Source: Hahella sp. KA22 (GTDB lineage: Bacteria > Pseudomonadota > Gammaproteobacteria > Pseudomonadales > Oleiphilaceae). Taken from it: a stretch of DNA of 64,000 nt. How positions within the stretch are numbered: the stretch's first letter is position 1; every line of letters begins with the position of its first letter. The notes beneath the pieces were generated by a model. It searched no databases and was not told the DNA's origin. It saw only the letters and a list, made by a program, of their open reading frames with translations. Shown here piece after piece: positions 19,110 to 27,557 of the stretch. Both the position numbers and the translations under genes were made by a program. The DNA lies in the NCBI RefSeq assembly GCF_004135205.1, contig NZ_CP035490.1, forward strand, positions 3,949,644 through 4,013,643. The letters are read 5' to 3'.

Positions 19110-19874
19110 TTAGTCATCAGGTAAAAAATAGAGCTGATAGAGTTTTTCATACTCGCCAGAATCCTTTAGGTGATCAAGGGCTTCTTGCCACTTATCAATG
19201 GTGCTGTCAGGAATGTTGCTGGAAAAAGCAATATAGCCTTCTGACACCAGCAGCACCACCGGCGTTTGCTGAATTTGATCTGGTGAGATTTCTGCTTCTT
19301 TTAGCTTGCTTAATACTGTACTTGCGGCCGAAACAGTTAAATCAACTCTTCCTTTTTTCAACATGTTGAAACAACCAACGTAGCTTACGTTGGTATAAAT
19401 ATTACTAAAGTTGTAGCTGCTAAGGATTTTATGGTGTATCGCGCCATTAAGAACGCATATTGAGGACACTTTTCTGGCGTCGTCTAATTTTGATATGCCT
19501 GTCGGAGCTGATTTCATTTCATAAAAATAGTCCGACTCTTTCTGAATGGGGCCAACCCACTTAACAATATTTTCCCTATCTAGCGTTCTACTGACATTAA
19601 ACAGAGCCAGATCATTGCTGCTCGTGACCATTTGCATGCCTCTGGCGAAGGGGACTTCCAGAAATTGAGTGGGATGCTTCATGGTAAGCATTAATTCCCT
19701 GACGACTTCGATATTGAAAGCCCTTTTGCCTGAATGTTTTATTCCTCTCAGCTCACCATTCTGGTCCGTATAAACCTGTCCCTCCAGGTTATGCGTCAGA
19801 AAGGAGATTTCGCCAGCTGCTGCATTAATGGTTATTAGAAGTGCGCCTAACAACGCTAGTCTTATTCGCTTCAT
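19110..19874 (-). CDS. Periplasmic solute-binding protein, family 3-like
   Basis: A 254-residue periplasmic protein. The ATG at 19874 is preceded by GGAGG at good distance and starts a signal peptide (MKRIRLALLGALLITINAAA). The mature part has the two-lobe family 3 (amino-acid-binding type) pattern: SFLTHNLEGQVYTDQNGELRG, the PTQFLEVPFARGMQMV segment, and FNMLKKGRVDLTV before the second hinge. No ABC permease or ATPase is adjacent, so it may be an orphan sensor-like binding protein, as is common in marine gammaproteobacteria. A relative with the same fold lies at 25924. Confidence 0.8.
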   Translation of the reverse strand: MKRIRLALLGALLITINAAAGEISFLTHNLEGQVYTDQNGELRGIKHSGKRAFNIEVVRELMLTMKHPTQFLEVPFARGMQMVTSSNDLALFNVSRTLDRENIVKWVGPIQKESDYFYEMKSAPTGISKLDDARKVSSICVLNGAIHHKILSSYNFSNIYTNVSYVGCFNMLKKGRVDLTVSAASTVLSKLKEAEISPDQIQQTPVVLLVSEGYIAFSSNIPDSTIDKWQEALDHLKDSGEYEKLYQLYFLPDD

Positions 19875-20228
19875 GGGAGCCTCCAAAGGGCGTGAAACAC
19901 TGGGACTGGGGTGTTTTGTTGCGCCCAACGGCCGAGCTTTCAGGTGGACCTCGCCTTTTGCCGCCATAGCCGGCGACATACAGCACAGTATCAAGAACCT
20001 GCAAGTTGGGTATCTTGACCTTACCGCGGGGAGTGGGCGGCAGATCCTTGATAATCTTGGATTGTTGCGCTGTAACGTCCATACGGAGATATAAATGGTT
20101 AGTGTGTGCGGGCCCTCTGGTGTGAAAGAGCATAAATAAGAATGATTATAGCAGTTACTGAGTAAGGGCCGCTGCGTCACCTTGGTGATTTCATCGCCTC
20201 TCCATACAGCGTTCAGCAACAGGCGCAA
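19875..20228. other. Intergenic region upstream of solute-binding protein
   Basis: This 354-bp gap between the MocR stop and the solute-binding protein start must hold the promoter of the latter. I see no gene, repeat or clear promoter in it. Confidence 0.5.
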
Positions 20229-21620
20229 CTAGGAAAATAGCTCCCGCGTCTGCTGATAGGGGAGGCGCAGCGCCGAGAGGGCGTCTTCTTTGGATTTGAT
20301 ATTGGTGTACCCCATGACCAGTCCGTATTTCCTGTGTTTCTTCTGGGCGTACCACATGGAAAGCGGCAGCACTTGCAGGTTATGCGACTGCCATATATTG
20401 CAAAGCTCTCTGTCTTTGGCGCCGTGTTTCAGGAAGGCGACAATATGCATACCGCCGTTTTGAAGCGGCATATCGAAGTAATCGCCATACATTTCCATAA
20501 ACGCGTCATGCACCATTCTTCTTCTGGATTCATACAGAGAACGCATGCGTTTAAGGTGTTTGAAGAAAGCGCCGGAGGAGATAAATAACTCCAGAATTTT
20601 TTGCGGGAGCAGAGGCAACCCTGTCTCGACGATTTCCGCTGTCTCGTAGAACTGAGGGATCAATGCTTTGGGAATCACCACATAAGCCGTGCGCAGTGAT
20701 GGCATGATGGTTTTGCTGAACGTCCCGACGTAGATAACCCGGTCGAAGACATCCAGGCTTTTTAGCGACGGGATATTCTTTCTGGAAAAGTGAAACTCTC
20801 CGTCGTAGTCATCCTCGATGATCCATGCCTGATTCTCTTGCGCCCAGTTCAGTAACTGATGCCGTCTCGGTAAAGACAGGCTGACAGTAAGGGGGCTCTG
20901 ATGGGAGGGGGTGGTGATGACAAATTTCGCGTCGCTATGATGGGCGACCAGAAAGTCGACATTGACGCCTTCCGAATCCACGGGCGCGTAGTCGAGATTT
21001 TGAATTCGTCTCTCTAACAGCTTTTGACCAAAGAAATAACCAGGCTCCTCAAATATGACTTTATCGGCGCCCGACGCCATCGCCTCAAGTATGAGCCTGA
21101 GGCTGGAATTGTAGCCATTGGTGATGAAGATCTGGTCGGCAGAGCAGTCTATGCCCCGTGAAATATTCAGGTAGTTGGCTATCGCTTGCCGAAGGGGAAG
21201 GTGTCCCATGACGGACGGGTGGTTCATGTCCTCATAAGTCATGGAACGGGTCACTTTTCCCGATAAAAGCAGCCACTTTTTATAGGGAAACTCATCCAGC
21301 GACGGAATGCCAAGCTGAAAGACCCCACGCGCATCCCGAAAATCCACGATTTTCCTTAAATCCGGGTCATCAAGCCTGCTGGGCGCATGATCCCGGTATG
21401 CGGCGTCAATGACCAAGTCCGGATTAACCAGGGTTCCCTTGGGCCCTCGACTGACAAGGTAGCCCTCGCCGATCAGAATATCGTAAGCCGACTCCACGGT
21501 TTTTTTGGCGACGCCTAGCTCCTGCGCCAGATTGCGGATGGATGGCGCCCGTTCGCCGGGCTTCAGATCGCCGCTATGTATGGCGTTAATAAAGCGATCA
21601 TAGATATCTTTGTAACCCAC
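20229..21620 (-). CDS. MocR-type (GntR/aminotransferase) regulator
   Basis: A 463-residue MocR/PdxR-type regulator. Residues 1-70 form a GntR winged helix-turn-helix (GDLKPGERAPSIRNLAQELG). From about 105 it is a fold-type I aminotransferase domain, with DDYDGEF and the PLP-binding Lys303 in GTFSKTIMPSLR. These proteins bind PLP and an amine or amino acid and switch a divergent target gene. Here that target is azoR, 111 bp away, with a candidate operator between them. Confidence 0.9.
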   Translation of the reverse strand: MGYKDIYDRFINAIHSGDLKPGERAPSIRNLAQELGVAKKTVESAYDILIGEGYLVSRGPKGTLVNPDLVIDAAYRDHAPSRLDDPDLRKIVDFRDARGVFQLGIPSLDEFPYKKWLLLSGKVTRSMTYEDMNHPSVMGHLPLRQAIANYLNISRGIDCSADQIFITNGYNSSLRLILEAMASGADKVIFEEPGYFFGQKLLERRIQNLDYAPVDSEGVNVDFLVAHHSDAKFVITTPSHQSPLTVSLSLPRRHQLLNWAQENQAWIIEDDYDGEFHFSRKNIPSLKSLDVFDRVIYVGTFSKTIMPSLRTAYVVIPKALIPQFYETAEIVETGLPLLPQKILELFISSGAFFKHLKRMRSLYESRRRMVHDAFMEMYGDYFDMPLQNGGMHIVAFLKHGAKDRELCNIWQSHNLQVLPLSMWYAQKKHRKYGLVMGYTNIKSKEDALSALRLPYQQTRELFS

Positions 21621-21635
21621 CCTATGTCCTACCTA

Positions 21636-21664
21636 AAAATACAACTTTTGTACCCTTAAAATAC
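21636..21664. promoter_or_regulatory. Candidate MocR operator between mocR-type gene and azoR
   Basis: Two copies of AAAATAC (21636-21642 and 21658-21664) lie 22 bp apart, about two helical turns, and the first overlaps the palindrome TACAACTTTTGTA (21640-21652). MocR proteins commonly bind direct repeats with such spacing. It begins 16 bp before the regulator start, fitting autoregulation. Confidence 0.5.
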
Positions 21665-21731
21665 GTCATTTTTCCCCATAATTCATCACCAGTCCGCTGT
21701 CATCGATATCCTTATTCCGAAGGTGAGTAGT

Positions 21732-22340
21732 ATGAATCTCTTGCACATCAAAGTGAGTCCAAACCTGCACGGTTCCGCGTCGAGGGAAGTATCCGACTAT
21801 CTTGTCGACCGGCTGAAATTGAAATACCCGGATCTCAATGAAGTGGTTCTTGATCTGTCGCAAGACCCGTTGCCGCACCTGGATGGATTCACTATTGGAG
21901 CGTTCTTTACGAAGCCTGAAGAACGAACCGAGCAGCAAATAAGCGCCGTCAAACTCTCAGACAAAATGATCGACATGCTGTTCGCCAGCGAAATGATTGT
22001 CCTGTCGTCACCGATGTGGAATCTGGGATTGCCTTCTGTATTGAAGGCCTGGTTTGACCACGTCACCAGAGCAGGGCGGACCTTCAAGTTTACGGAAGCG
22101 GGCGGCAAGGTAGGGTTGGTTCAGGATAAAAAAGTGTATGTCGTGATGGCGAGCGGAAGCGTCTTTTCAAGCGGCCCCTTTGTCAGTCATGACCAGTTTA
22201 CCCCCTATGTCAAAGTAGCGTTTGAGTACATTGGGGTCACCGATGTGAATATCGTGCGAGTTGATGGAACCCACGATCCGCTGACCCGCAACACCGCCGT
22301 GCCCAACGCGATCTCCAGCGTTGAAGAGATGAATATCTAG
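21732..22340 (+). CDS. azoR: FMN-dependent NADH-azoreductase
   Basis: A 202-residue flavodoxin-like enzyme of the AzoR family. The phosphate-binding loop is SPNLHGSASREV near residue 9; SSPMWNLGLPSVLKAWFDHV is the characteristic FMN-contact segment, and MASGS near residue 140 completes the site. Such enzymes reduce azo compounds and quinones with NADH. The ATG at 21732 is preferred over the GTG at 21723 because AAGGTGAG then serves as ribosome site. Divergent from the MocR-type regulator, which probably controls it. Confidence 0.9.
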   Translation: MNLLHIKVSPNLHGSASREVSDYLVDRLKLKYPDLNEVVLDLSQDPLPHLDGFTIGAFFTKPEERTEQQISAVKLSDKMIDMLFASEMIVLSSPMWNLGLPSVLKAWFDHVTRAGRTFKFTEAGGKVGLVQDKKVYVVMASGSVFSSGPFVSHDQFTPYVKVAFEYIGVTDVNIVRVDGTHDPLTRNTAVPNAISSVEEMNI

Positions 22341-22369
22341 TTACCAGAATTCCAACCTTTCACGTTTAT

Positions 22370-22506
22370 ATTAACATGGCAATGATATTGGCATGTTAAT
22401 CACCAGGCGCATGGACGCGCCTGCGCGGCGACAAGCCGCGGGAGACAGGGCCTGACCTGTGCAGGCCCTGTCGTTGCAGACAAATAGAAGGAAGCTATTT
22501 GTCTGC
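22370..22506 (+). promoter_or_regulatory. Three consecutive hairpins between azoR and the thioredoxin-like gene
   Basis: Three inverted repeats stand in a row. 22370-22383/22387-22400: ATTAACATGGCAAT against ATTGGCATGTTAAT, 14 bp with one mismatch. 22445-22454/22462-22471: ACAGGGCCTG against CAGGCCCTGT, perfect. 22476-22487/22495-22506: GCAGACAAATAG against CTATTTGTCTGC, perfect, with loop AAGGAAG. None has a T-run, so they are not classical terminators; the last two would fold in the leader of the gene at 22535. Confidence 0.55.
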
Positions 22507-22534
22507 CTGATTAATAAATATCAGGAAAATTGCC

Positions 22535-23599
22535 ATGCGAGTACAACTTAAGGGCTTGATGAAAATACCGTTAATTGCGTTATCTCTGAGTGTTTTCTCT
22601 CAAGCCTGCCATGCGGAAGACGCAGACTATGCAGCCGAAGGCGAGCGCCGGGCCAAGGTTGCCGGAGAATCTCTGTTGGGCGCGCCGGCGCCCAACATCA
22701 AGATCAAGGACATTGACGGCGGAACGATCGACCTTGCTCAAATATACGGCGAAAAGCCCGTGTATCTTAAATTCTGGGCGACCTGGTGCGGGCCTTGCCG
22801 CGAACAGATGCAGGGGTTTGAAGAAATCTATAAAAAGTACGGCGATAAAATTCAGGTCGTTGCAATCAATACGGGGATTAGCGACAGCCTGGAATCCGTG
22901 ACGGCGTTTCGGAAAAAAGTCGGCTTAACCATGCCGATCACCATCGACAATGGTGAGCTGGCCCGCGCATTTCAATTACGCGTTACGCCGCAGCACGTAT
23001 TAATTGATAAAAAAGGGCAGTTCGCCTATTTCGGCCATAAAGATGATCTGGCGTTACATCAGGCGCTGGATAACGTCGTGGCGGAAAAGCCGGCTGGAAA
23101 ACCACTTAACAACCCTGACCTGGCGCTCAAAGACGATGGTTATCAAAAGGGAGATACGGCTCAGGATATCTCTTTTTCAACCATCGATGAGCAGTCGTTT
23201 AATGTCCGTTTTAACACGTCAAACAGCAAAAAAGTGGCTGTTGTGTTCTTCGCGCCATGGTGTGAATGGTATCTAGAGGAAACGGAACCCAGGACTTCAA
23301 AAGCCTGCACGCAGGTTCGTGAACTGCTGGAGAGCAAATCCAAATCGACGGATGTGCAGTGGGTGACCGTTTCAAGCAACTTATGGACGTCGGCCGCTGA
23401 CCTTAAAGATTATCGCAAGAGTTATGCAGCCACCCCGCCAATCGTATTCGATGACGACGGAGAACTGTTTAAGCAATTTGGCGTCAATCAAATACCCACT
23501 ATCACGGTCATTGAACCTAACGGCGTTATTAGCCTGAAATCTTCGATACAGGACGAGGATTTCGAGGCCGCCTTACACACTCTCTCATCCTTCAAATAA
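22535..23599 (+). CDS. Periplasmic protein with tandem thioredoxin-like (TlpA) domains
   Basis: A 354-residue exported protein; the signal peptide ends near FSQACHAEDA. The first thioredoxin fold (about 47-180) is TlpA/ResA-like with WCGPC, C85 and C88, and the cis-Pro motif RVTPQHVLID. The second fold (about 205-350) has APWCEWYLEETEP, keeping only C243 of the usual pair, although a later Cys (KAC) exists; it retains the cis-Pro segment NQIPTITVIEP. The first domain is probably a thiol reductase, the second structural or peroxiredoxin-like. It precedes the DsbD/ScsB-like gene by 76 bp, which could recycle it with cytoplasmic electrons. The ATG has AGGA 8 nt upstream. Confidence 0.8.
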   Translation: MRVQLKGLMKIPLIALSLSVFSQACHAEDADYAAEGERRAKVAGESLLGAPAPNIKIKDIDGGTIDLAQIYGEKPVYLKFWATWCGPCREQMQGFEEIYKKYGDKIQVVAINTGISDSLESVTAFRKKVGLTMPITIDNGELARAFQLRVTPQHVLIDKKGQFAYFGHKDDLALHQALDNVVAEKPAGKPLNNPDLALKDDGYQKGDTAQDISFSTIDEQSFNVRFNTSNSKKVAVVFFAPWCEWYLEETEPRTSKACTQVRELLESKSKSTDVQWVTVSSNLWTSAADLKDYRKSYAATPPIVFDDDGELFKQFGVNQIPTITVIEPNGVISLKSSIQDEDFEAALHTLSSFK

Positions 23600-23658
23600 G
23601 CTGAATTAACCCGAAATAGCTGAAAACTAACGGGAAATAGCTGAACTAACAGGAAATA
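23597..23658 (+). repeat. Short tandem repeat between redox genes
   Basis: About three imperfect copies of a 19-21 bp unit (ATAGCTGAA...CTAACGGGAA, with small indels) fill the gap between the stop of the thioredoxin-like gene and the start of the DsbD/ScsB-like gene. It may be a slippage product or bind a regulator. Confidence 0.6.
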
Positions 23659-23675
23659 TCGCAAGCAGGCGCTGA

Positions 23676-25757
23676 ATGAAACTCTTCATGCAAGTAGTGA
23701 CGACCTGGTTGGTTGTCTTGCTATGTTCGCAACCAGCCATAGCGAATGAACCACTGGAAAATCAGCGTCTGCTTTCTATCGCGATGACGCCGGAATCGGA
23801 CCATCCCACTACCGGCGACACGCTGGAGCTTGCGTTAACGATGACGCCCCAGCAAGGCTGGCATGGTTATTGGCTTAACCCTGGCGATGCGGGATTTCCT
23901 ACCAAATTCAGCTGGGAACTTCCTGAAGGCGTGACAGTAGGGGAGATGCAATACCCGGCCCCGAGTCAGCTCTTAACCGCTGACATCATGAACTATGTTT
24001 ATCCTGGCGAATTTACTCTACTGACACGGGTAAAGATTGATAAAAACGTCGCGGAGGGAAGTTCACTGCCTATAAAAGTCGACGTCAACTATCTGGTTTG
24101 CAGCCCCTCTGTGTGCCTGCCTGAACGGCAACAGGTAGAAACCACGCTGAGGGTCGGCGATGGTCGCATTTCCAAAGTCCGTGCGCATAAGTTCGCCCAG
24201 TGGCGACAAAAGTTAGCCAAACCTCTGGACGCCAAAGGCCAGTTTTCCGTCGAAAACGGTCAGTTTATTCTCGCCTTGCCGCTACCCGGCTCAATTAAGA
24301 GCGATAACGCTCATATCTATCCCATCACTAATCATAGGATTGTCAATAACGCGAGGCAGTCTCTCTTCCATGACGGCGATGTTCTTCGCATGCAAACGCA
24401 AGCGGGCGATGAACAGGGTGAGCGATTCCAGGGCGTCCTGGTGCTGGACAACGGCATGGCGCTGAGTTTTGAAGCGGATAAATCTGAGCGCGCGGCCTTA
24501 ATATCTGAAGCGAAAAATAGCGGTGGCGATTCCTCTATTAAAGATACATGGCTGCTCGGGATCACGGCTTTTCTCGGTGCGATCCTGGGCGGTGTACTGC
24601 TCAACATCATGCCATGCGTGTTTCCTATATTGAGTTTAAAAATACTGAGTCTGACACACCAGGAATCTGAAAAAGACGCCAGGTCAGGCGCTGCGGCTTA
24701 TACGTTTGGCGCCGTCCTGGTATGCGTTTTACTGGGCGGTGTGATCCTGGGCCTGCGAGCCTTGGGGCATCAAATCGGCTGGGCGTTTCAACTCCAGAGC
24801 CCTGGGGTGATCGCCACATTGATCGTCTTGATGAGCGCGATTGGCTTCAATTTGGCTGGCCTCTTTGAAATCGGATCCATGACTTCAGGTTCTCGACTGC
24901 AAGATAAAAAAGGAGCAATCGGCGAATTTTGGACCGGGGTTTTAGCAGCCTTTATCGCCACACCTTGTACCGGGCCATTCATGGCGACCGCCTTGGGGGC
25001 GGCGCTGGTGTTGCCTGTCGGTATAGCATTCATGATCTTTGCGGGCCTGGGTTTCGGCATGGCGTTACCACTATTGCTGGTGAGTTTTATCCCCACTTTA
25101 CGCGCCCACTTACCGAAACCCGGGGCCTGGATGACGACAGCCAGACGCGTTCTTTCTCTGCCAATGTTTTTGACCGTCATTGGCTTAATCTGGGTTTTGA
25201 TGCGCCAATCAAACAATGACTATGTGTTATCCGTATTTGCAGCCGCGATGTTGTCGGCTTTTGGCTTATGGATGACCGGCTTATGGCAGCAATCGCAACG
25301 TCGAGGCCAATGGTGGCCCGCAATCTCGTTAACAATATTGCCTTTACTGGCGGTGATCAGCTGGATACCGCCCACTCAAGCTTCTCCTCAACATGAGCAG
25401 AAAGAAGTATCAGAAGCGTTTGTGTTTAATCAGGATCAGCTGAGTACATTGCGGGAAAAACAAGACGTCTTTCTGTACTTCACCGCCGATTGGTGCCTGA
25501 CCTGCAAAGTAAATGAAAAGACCTCCATCGATCAAAACGACGTAAAAGAAGCGTTTAAACAACGCAATGTCGTCACCATGATCGGCGACTGGACCAACGG
25601 CGATAGCAAGATAACCGAATTCTTATCCCAGCATGGCCGATCAGGCGTGCCCCTCTATCTATGGTATAAAAAAGGAACAAGCACCCCCACGGTGTTGCCA
25701 CAAATCCTGACGCCATCGATATTAGTTAATCAGGTTAGTGTAGGGAAGTCTCAATAA
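23676..25757 (+). CDS. DsbD/ScsB-like protein-disulphide reductase
   Basis: A 693-residue membrane protein. A signal peptide is followed by a periplasmic N-domain (about 30-290) of the ScsB type with VCSPSVCLPE. The membrane domain of about eight helices carries the two redox Cys motifs NIMPCVFPIL and TPCTGPFMAT. The C-terminal thioredoxin domain has ADWCLTCK with C607 and C610. It moves electrons from cytoplasmic thioredoxin through the membrane to periplasmic thiol proteins. The likely client is the tandem thioredoxin protein just upstream; such pairs often serve copper tolerance or oxidative stress in Scs systems. Confidence 0.9.
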   Translation: MKLFMQVVTTWLVVLLCSQPAIANEPLENQRLLSIAMTPESDHPTTGDTLELALTMTPQQGWHGYWLNPGDAGFPTKFSWELPEGVTVGEMQYPAPSQLLTADIMNYVYPGEFTLLTRVKIDKNVAEGSSLPIKVDVNYLVCSPSVCLPERQQVETTLRVGDGRISKVRAHKFAQWRQKLAKPLDAKGQFSVENGQFILALPLPGSIKSDNAHIYPITNHRIVNNARQSLFHDGDVLRMQTQAGDEQGERFQGVLVLDNGMALSFEADKSERAALISEAKNSGGDSSIKDTWLLGITAFLGAILGGVLLNIMPCVFPILSLKILSLTHQESEKDARSGAAAYTFGAVLVCVLLGGVILGLRALGHQIGWAFQLQSPGVIATLIVLMSAIGFNLAGLFEIGSMTSGSRLQDKKGAIGEFWTGVLAAFIATPCTGPFMATALGAALVLPVGIAFMIFAGLGFGMALPLLLVSFIPTLRAHLPKPGAWMTTARRVLSLPMFLTVIGLIWVLMRQSNNDYVLSVFAAAMLSAFGLWMTGLWQQSQRRGQWWPAISLTILPLLAVISWIPPTQASPQHEQKEVSEAFVFNQDQLSTLREKQDVFLYFTADWCLTCKVNEKTSIDQNDVKEAFKQRNVVTMIGDWTNGDSKITEFLSQHGRSGVPLYLWYKKGTSTPTVLPQILTPSILVNQVSVGKSQ

Positions 25758-25923
25758 ATCAATGGATTAGCCAGTGAAAAAGGCGCTATTATCGCCGTTC
25801 CCATACCTCATTCTGTACTTTTATTGAACTGCTCTATACTCATTTACTAGGATGCAGCTCTTCTTAGTCACCACTACTGCGGGTGCTAGACTCATAATAC
25901 GCTATGACGAGTGAGGCCTACTC

Positions 25924-26697
25924 ATGGTTATCATTTCCAGTATTCTCAAGAGAATATTCTTAGCCTTTTCTATACTCACCTGTGCGCACGCTAGTGCTGA
26001 GACGATTAAAATATCCAACGGCGAATGGGCGCCTTTCACTTCTCAAAGTTATAAACATTTCGGCCTTGCTTCGCATATCGTTTCAGAAGCATTCAAAGCC
26101 GCCGGCGTTGATGTTGAATACGTTTTTTATCCTTGGGCCAGAGCCTTGATTGACGCCAAGGAAGGAAAGGAACTGGCGGCGACCATCGTTTGGACTTATA
26201 GCGATGAAAGAGCGCAGGATTTCCTCTATACGGACCCTGTTTTTGCACTGCAGTCAGTTTTCTTTCACAAAAAGGGAAAGGTGGTTGATTGGCAGAATCT
26301 CTCCGAATTGAAAGACTACAAATTTGGCGCCGCCATTTCGTACAGTTATGGCGATGAATTCAATAAACTTGAGGAAGAGGGCGTATTCAATGTAGCCCGT
26401 ATCGCTAATGACTCCAATAACTTGAAGAAACTGGTGTCTGGACGCATAGATTTATATCCTGCGGAGATGCTGGTTGGTCTTGAGATGATAAAAAATGAGT
26501 TATCGCCGAGCGAAGCTGAACAGATAACCTACTCCAAACCATATAGAGAGTCGGATTATTTTGTTCTTGTATCAAAGAAGTATCCGGGCAGTTCCGAGTT
26601 AGTGAAGAAGTTTAATGAGGGGCTCGCGAAGATCAAAGAAAGCGGGCTGTACCAAAAAATGATGGATGATAGCATTCAGGGGAATTACAGCCCCTAG
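25924..26697 (+). CDS. Periplasmic solute-binding protein, family 3-like
   Basis: A 257-residue exported protein with a signal peptide ending near AHASA (residue ~25). The body matches family 3 solute-binding proteins: EWAPFTSQSYKHFGLASHIV, then YFYPWARAL-like YVFYPWARAL, and LVSGRIDLYPAEM in the second lobe. No transporter genes adjoin, so like the protein at 19110 it may be an orphan. It ends with KIKESGLYQKMMDDS, typical of the C-terminal helix of the family. Confidence 0.85.
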   Translation: MVIISSILKRIFLAFSILTCAHASAETIKISNGEWAPFTSQSYKHFGLASHIVSEAFKAAGVDVEYVFYPWARALIDAKEGKELAATIVWTYSDERAQDFLYTDPVFALQSVFFHKKGKVVDWQNLSELKDYKFGAAISYSYGDEFNKLEEEGVFNVARIANDSNNLKKLVSGRIDLYPAEMLVGLEMIKNELSPSEAEQITYSKPYRESDYFVLVSKKYPGSSELVKKFNEGLAKIKESGLYQKMMDDSIQGNYSP

Positions 26698-26975
26698 CCA
26701 GCGTTTTTTATCATAGAAATGCGTTAAAGCACCCAGTTTCTCGCAAAAAGTATGGGCGTTGATCGTCAAATCAGGTTCATACCTCTTCACGATAAAGCCG
26801 TTGATTACTTCTATGTCTGCTTCAGCAGGCCCTGGTCCGGGTATGAAAAATATCGTGCCAGCGTTCGCAGTAGAAGCATGAGTATGAAATTGTTATCAGG
26901 TGAGGGGGGCTGATTGTAATTTTTTCCGTGAGAGCACACTGCTATATTCGTCAAATAGAAACAGAGGAGTAACGC

Positions 26976-27554
26976 ATGACGTCTTACTTTCACTTCGGAT
27001 CCACCGGGGACTTGAACAACAGTAGGCTTTGTCTAATCGAAGACGCCCCCAAGGATATGGGAAAGTATAGCTTCACTCTTACCACGGGCATGCCGGCAAC
27101 ACCCTACTTTCCCCAAGATGCAAAGGTGTATCTGCGCGAGGAGAATCCGGGCGCAAAACTGGAAGATATCGTGGGCAATACCAGAGGGTGTTTCATCGCA
27201 TCTTCGAAAGTGGAGGCCATTGTGCGCGAGTTTGCGCCTGAGGGTGTTGAGTTTTTACCGTTTACCCTGATCAACCACAAGAACAAGGTACATTCTAAGG
27301 ATTTGCGATTCATCAATCCCTTGCAGATCTTCGATTGCCTTGATTATGACGCAGCGGAGGTGGAGCTGGATGACGATGGCGCCATCGAATATTTTGAAGA
27401 GTTGATCCTCTGTCGCGCGAAGCTGGAACATGCCCCTCATATTTTTCGGATCGCCGGTTCCAAAACGGATATCGTTTTCAGTGAAGCCCTTACCAATGCT
27501 TTGAAGGCTGCTGAGACAACCAATCTGCTCTTGGATGAGTTGGAAATCGTCTAG
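26976..27554 (+). CDS. Imm11/DUF1629 family immunity protein
   Basis: A 192-residue soluble protein resembling the Imm11 (DUF1629) family, immunity proteins of polymorphic toxin systems: N-terminal strand-rich half, then CLDYDAAEVELDDDGAIEYFEELIL and the C-terminal HIFRIAGSKTDIVFSEAL. An AGAGGAG ribosome site lies 6 nt before the ATG. It is only 3 bp ahead of the second putative immunity gene, so both come from one message. No toxin gene lies upstream, which would make it an orphan immunity gene. Confidence 0.65.
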   Translation: MTSYFHFGSTGDLNNSRLCLIEDAPKDMGKYSFTLTTGMPATPYFPQDAKVYLREENPGAKLEDIVGNTRGCFIASSKVEAIVREFAPEGVEFLPFTLINHKNKVHSKDLRFINPLQIFDCLDYDAAEVELDDDGAIEYFEELILCRAKLEHAPHIFRIAGSKTDIVFSEALTNALKAAETTNLLLDELEIV

Positions 27555-27557
27555 CCG

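Noticed and set aside
26752-26913. 53-codon frame on the plus strand, and overlapping protein-like minus-strand frame, between the solute-binding gene and Imm11-like gene
   Set aside because: Neither has a ribosome site or recognisable domain, and the two overlap each other; support is too weak to call a gene.
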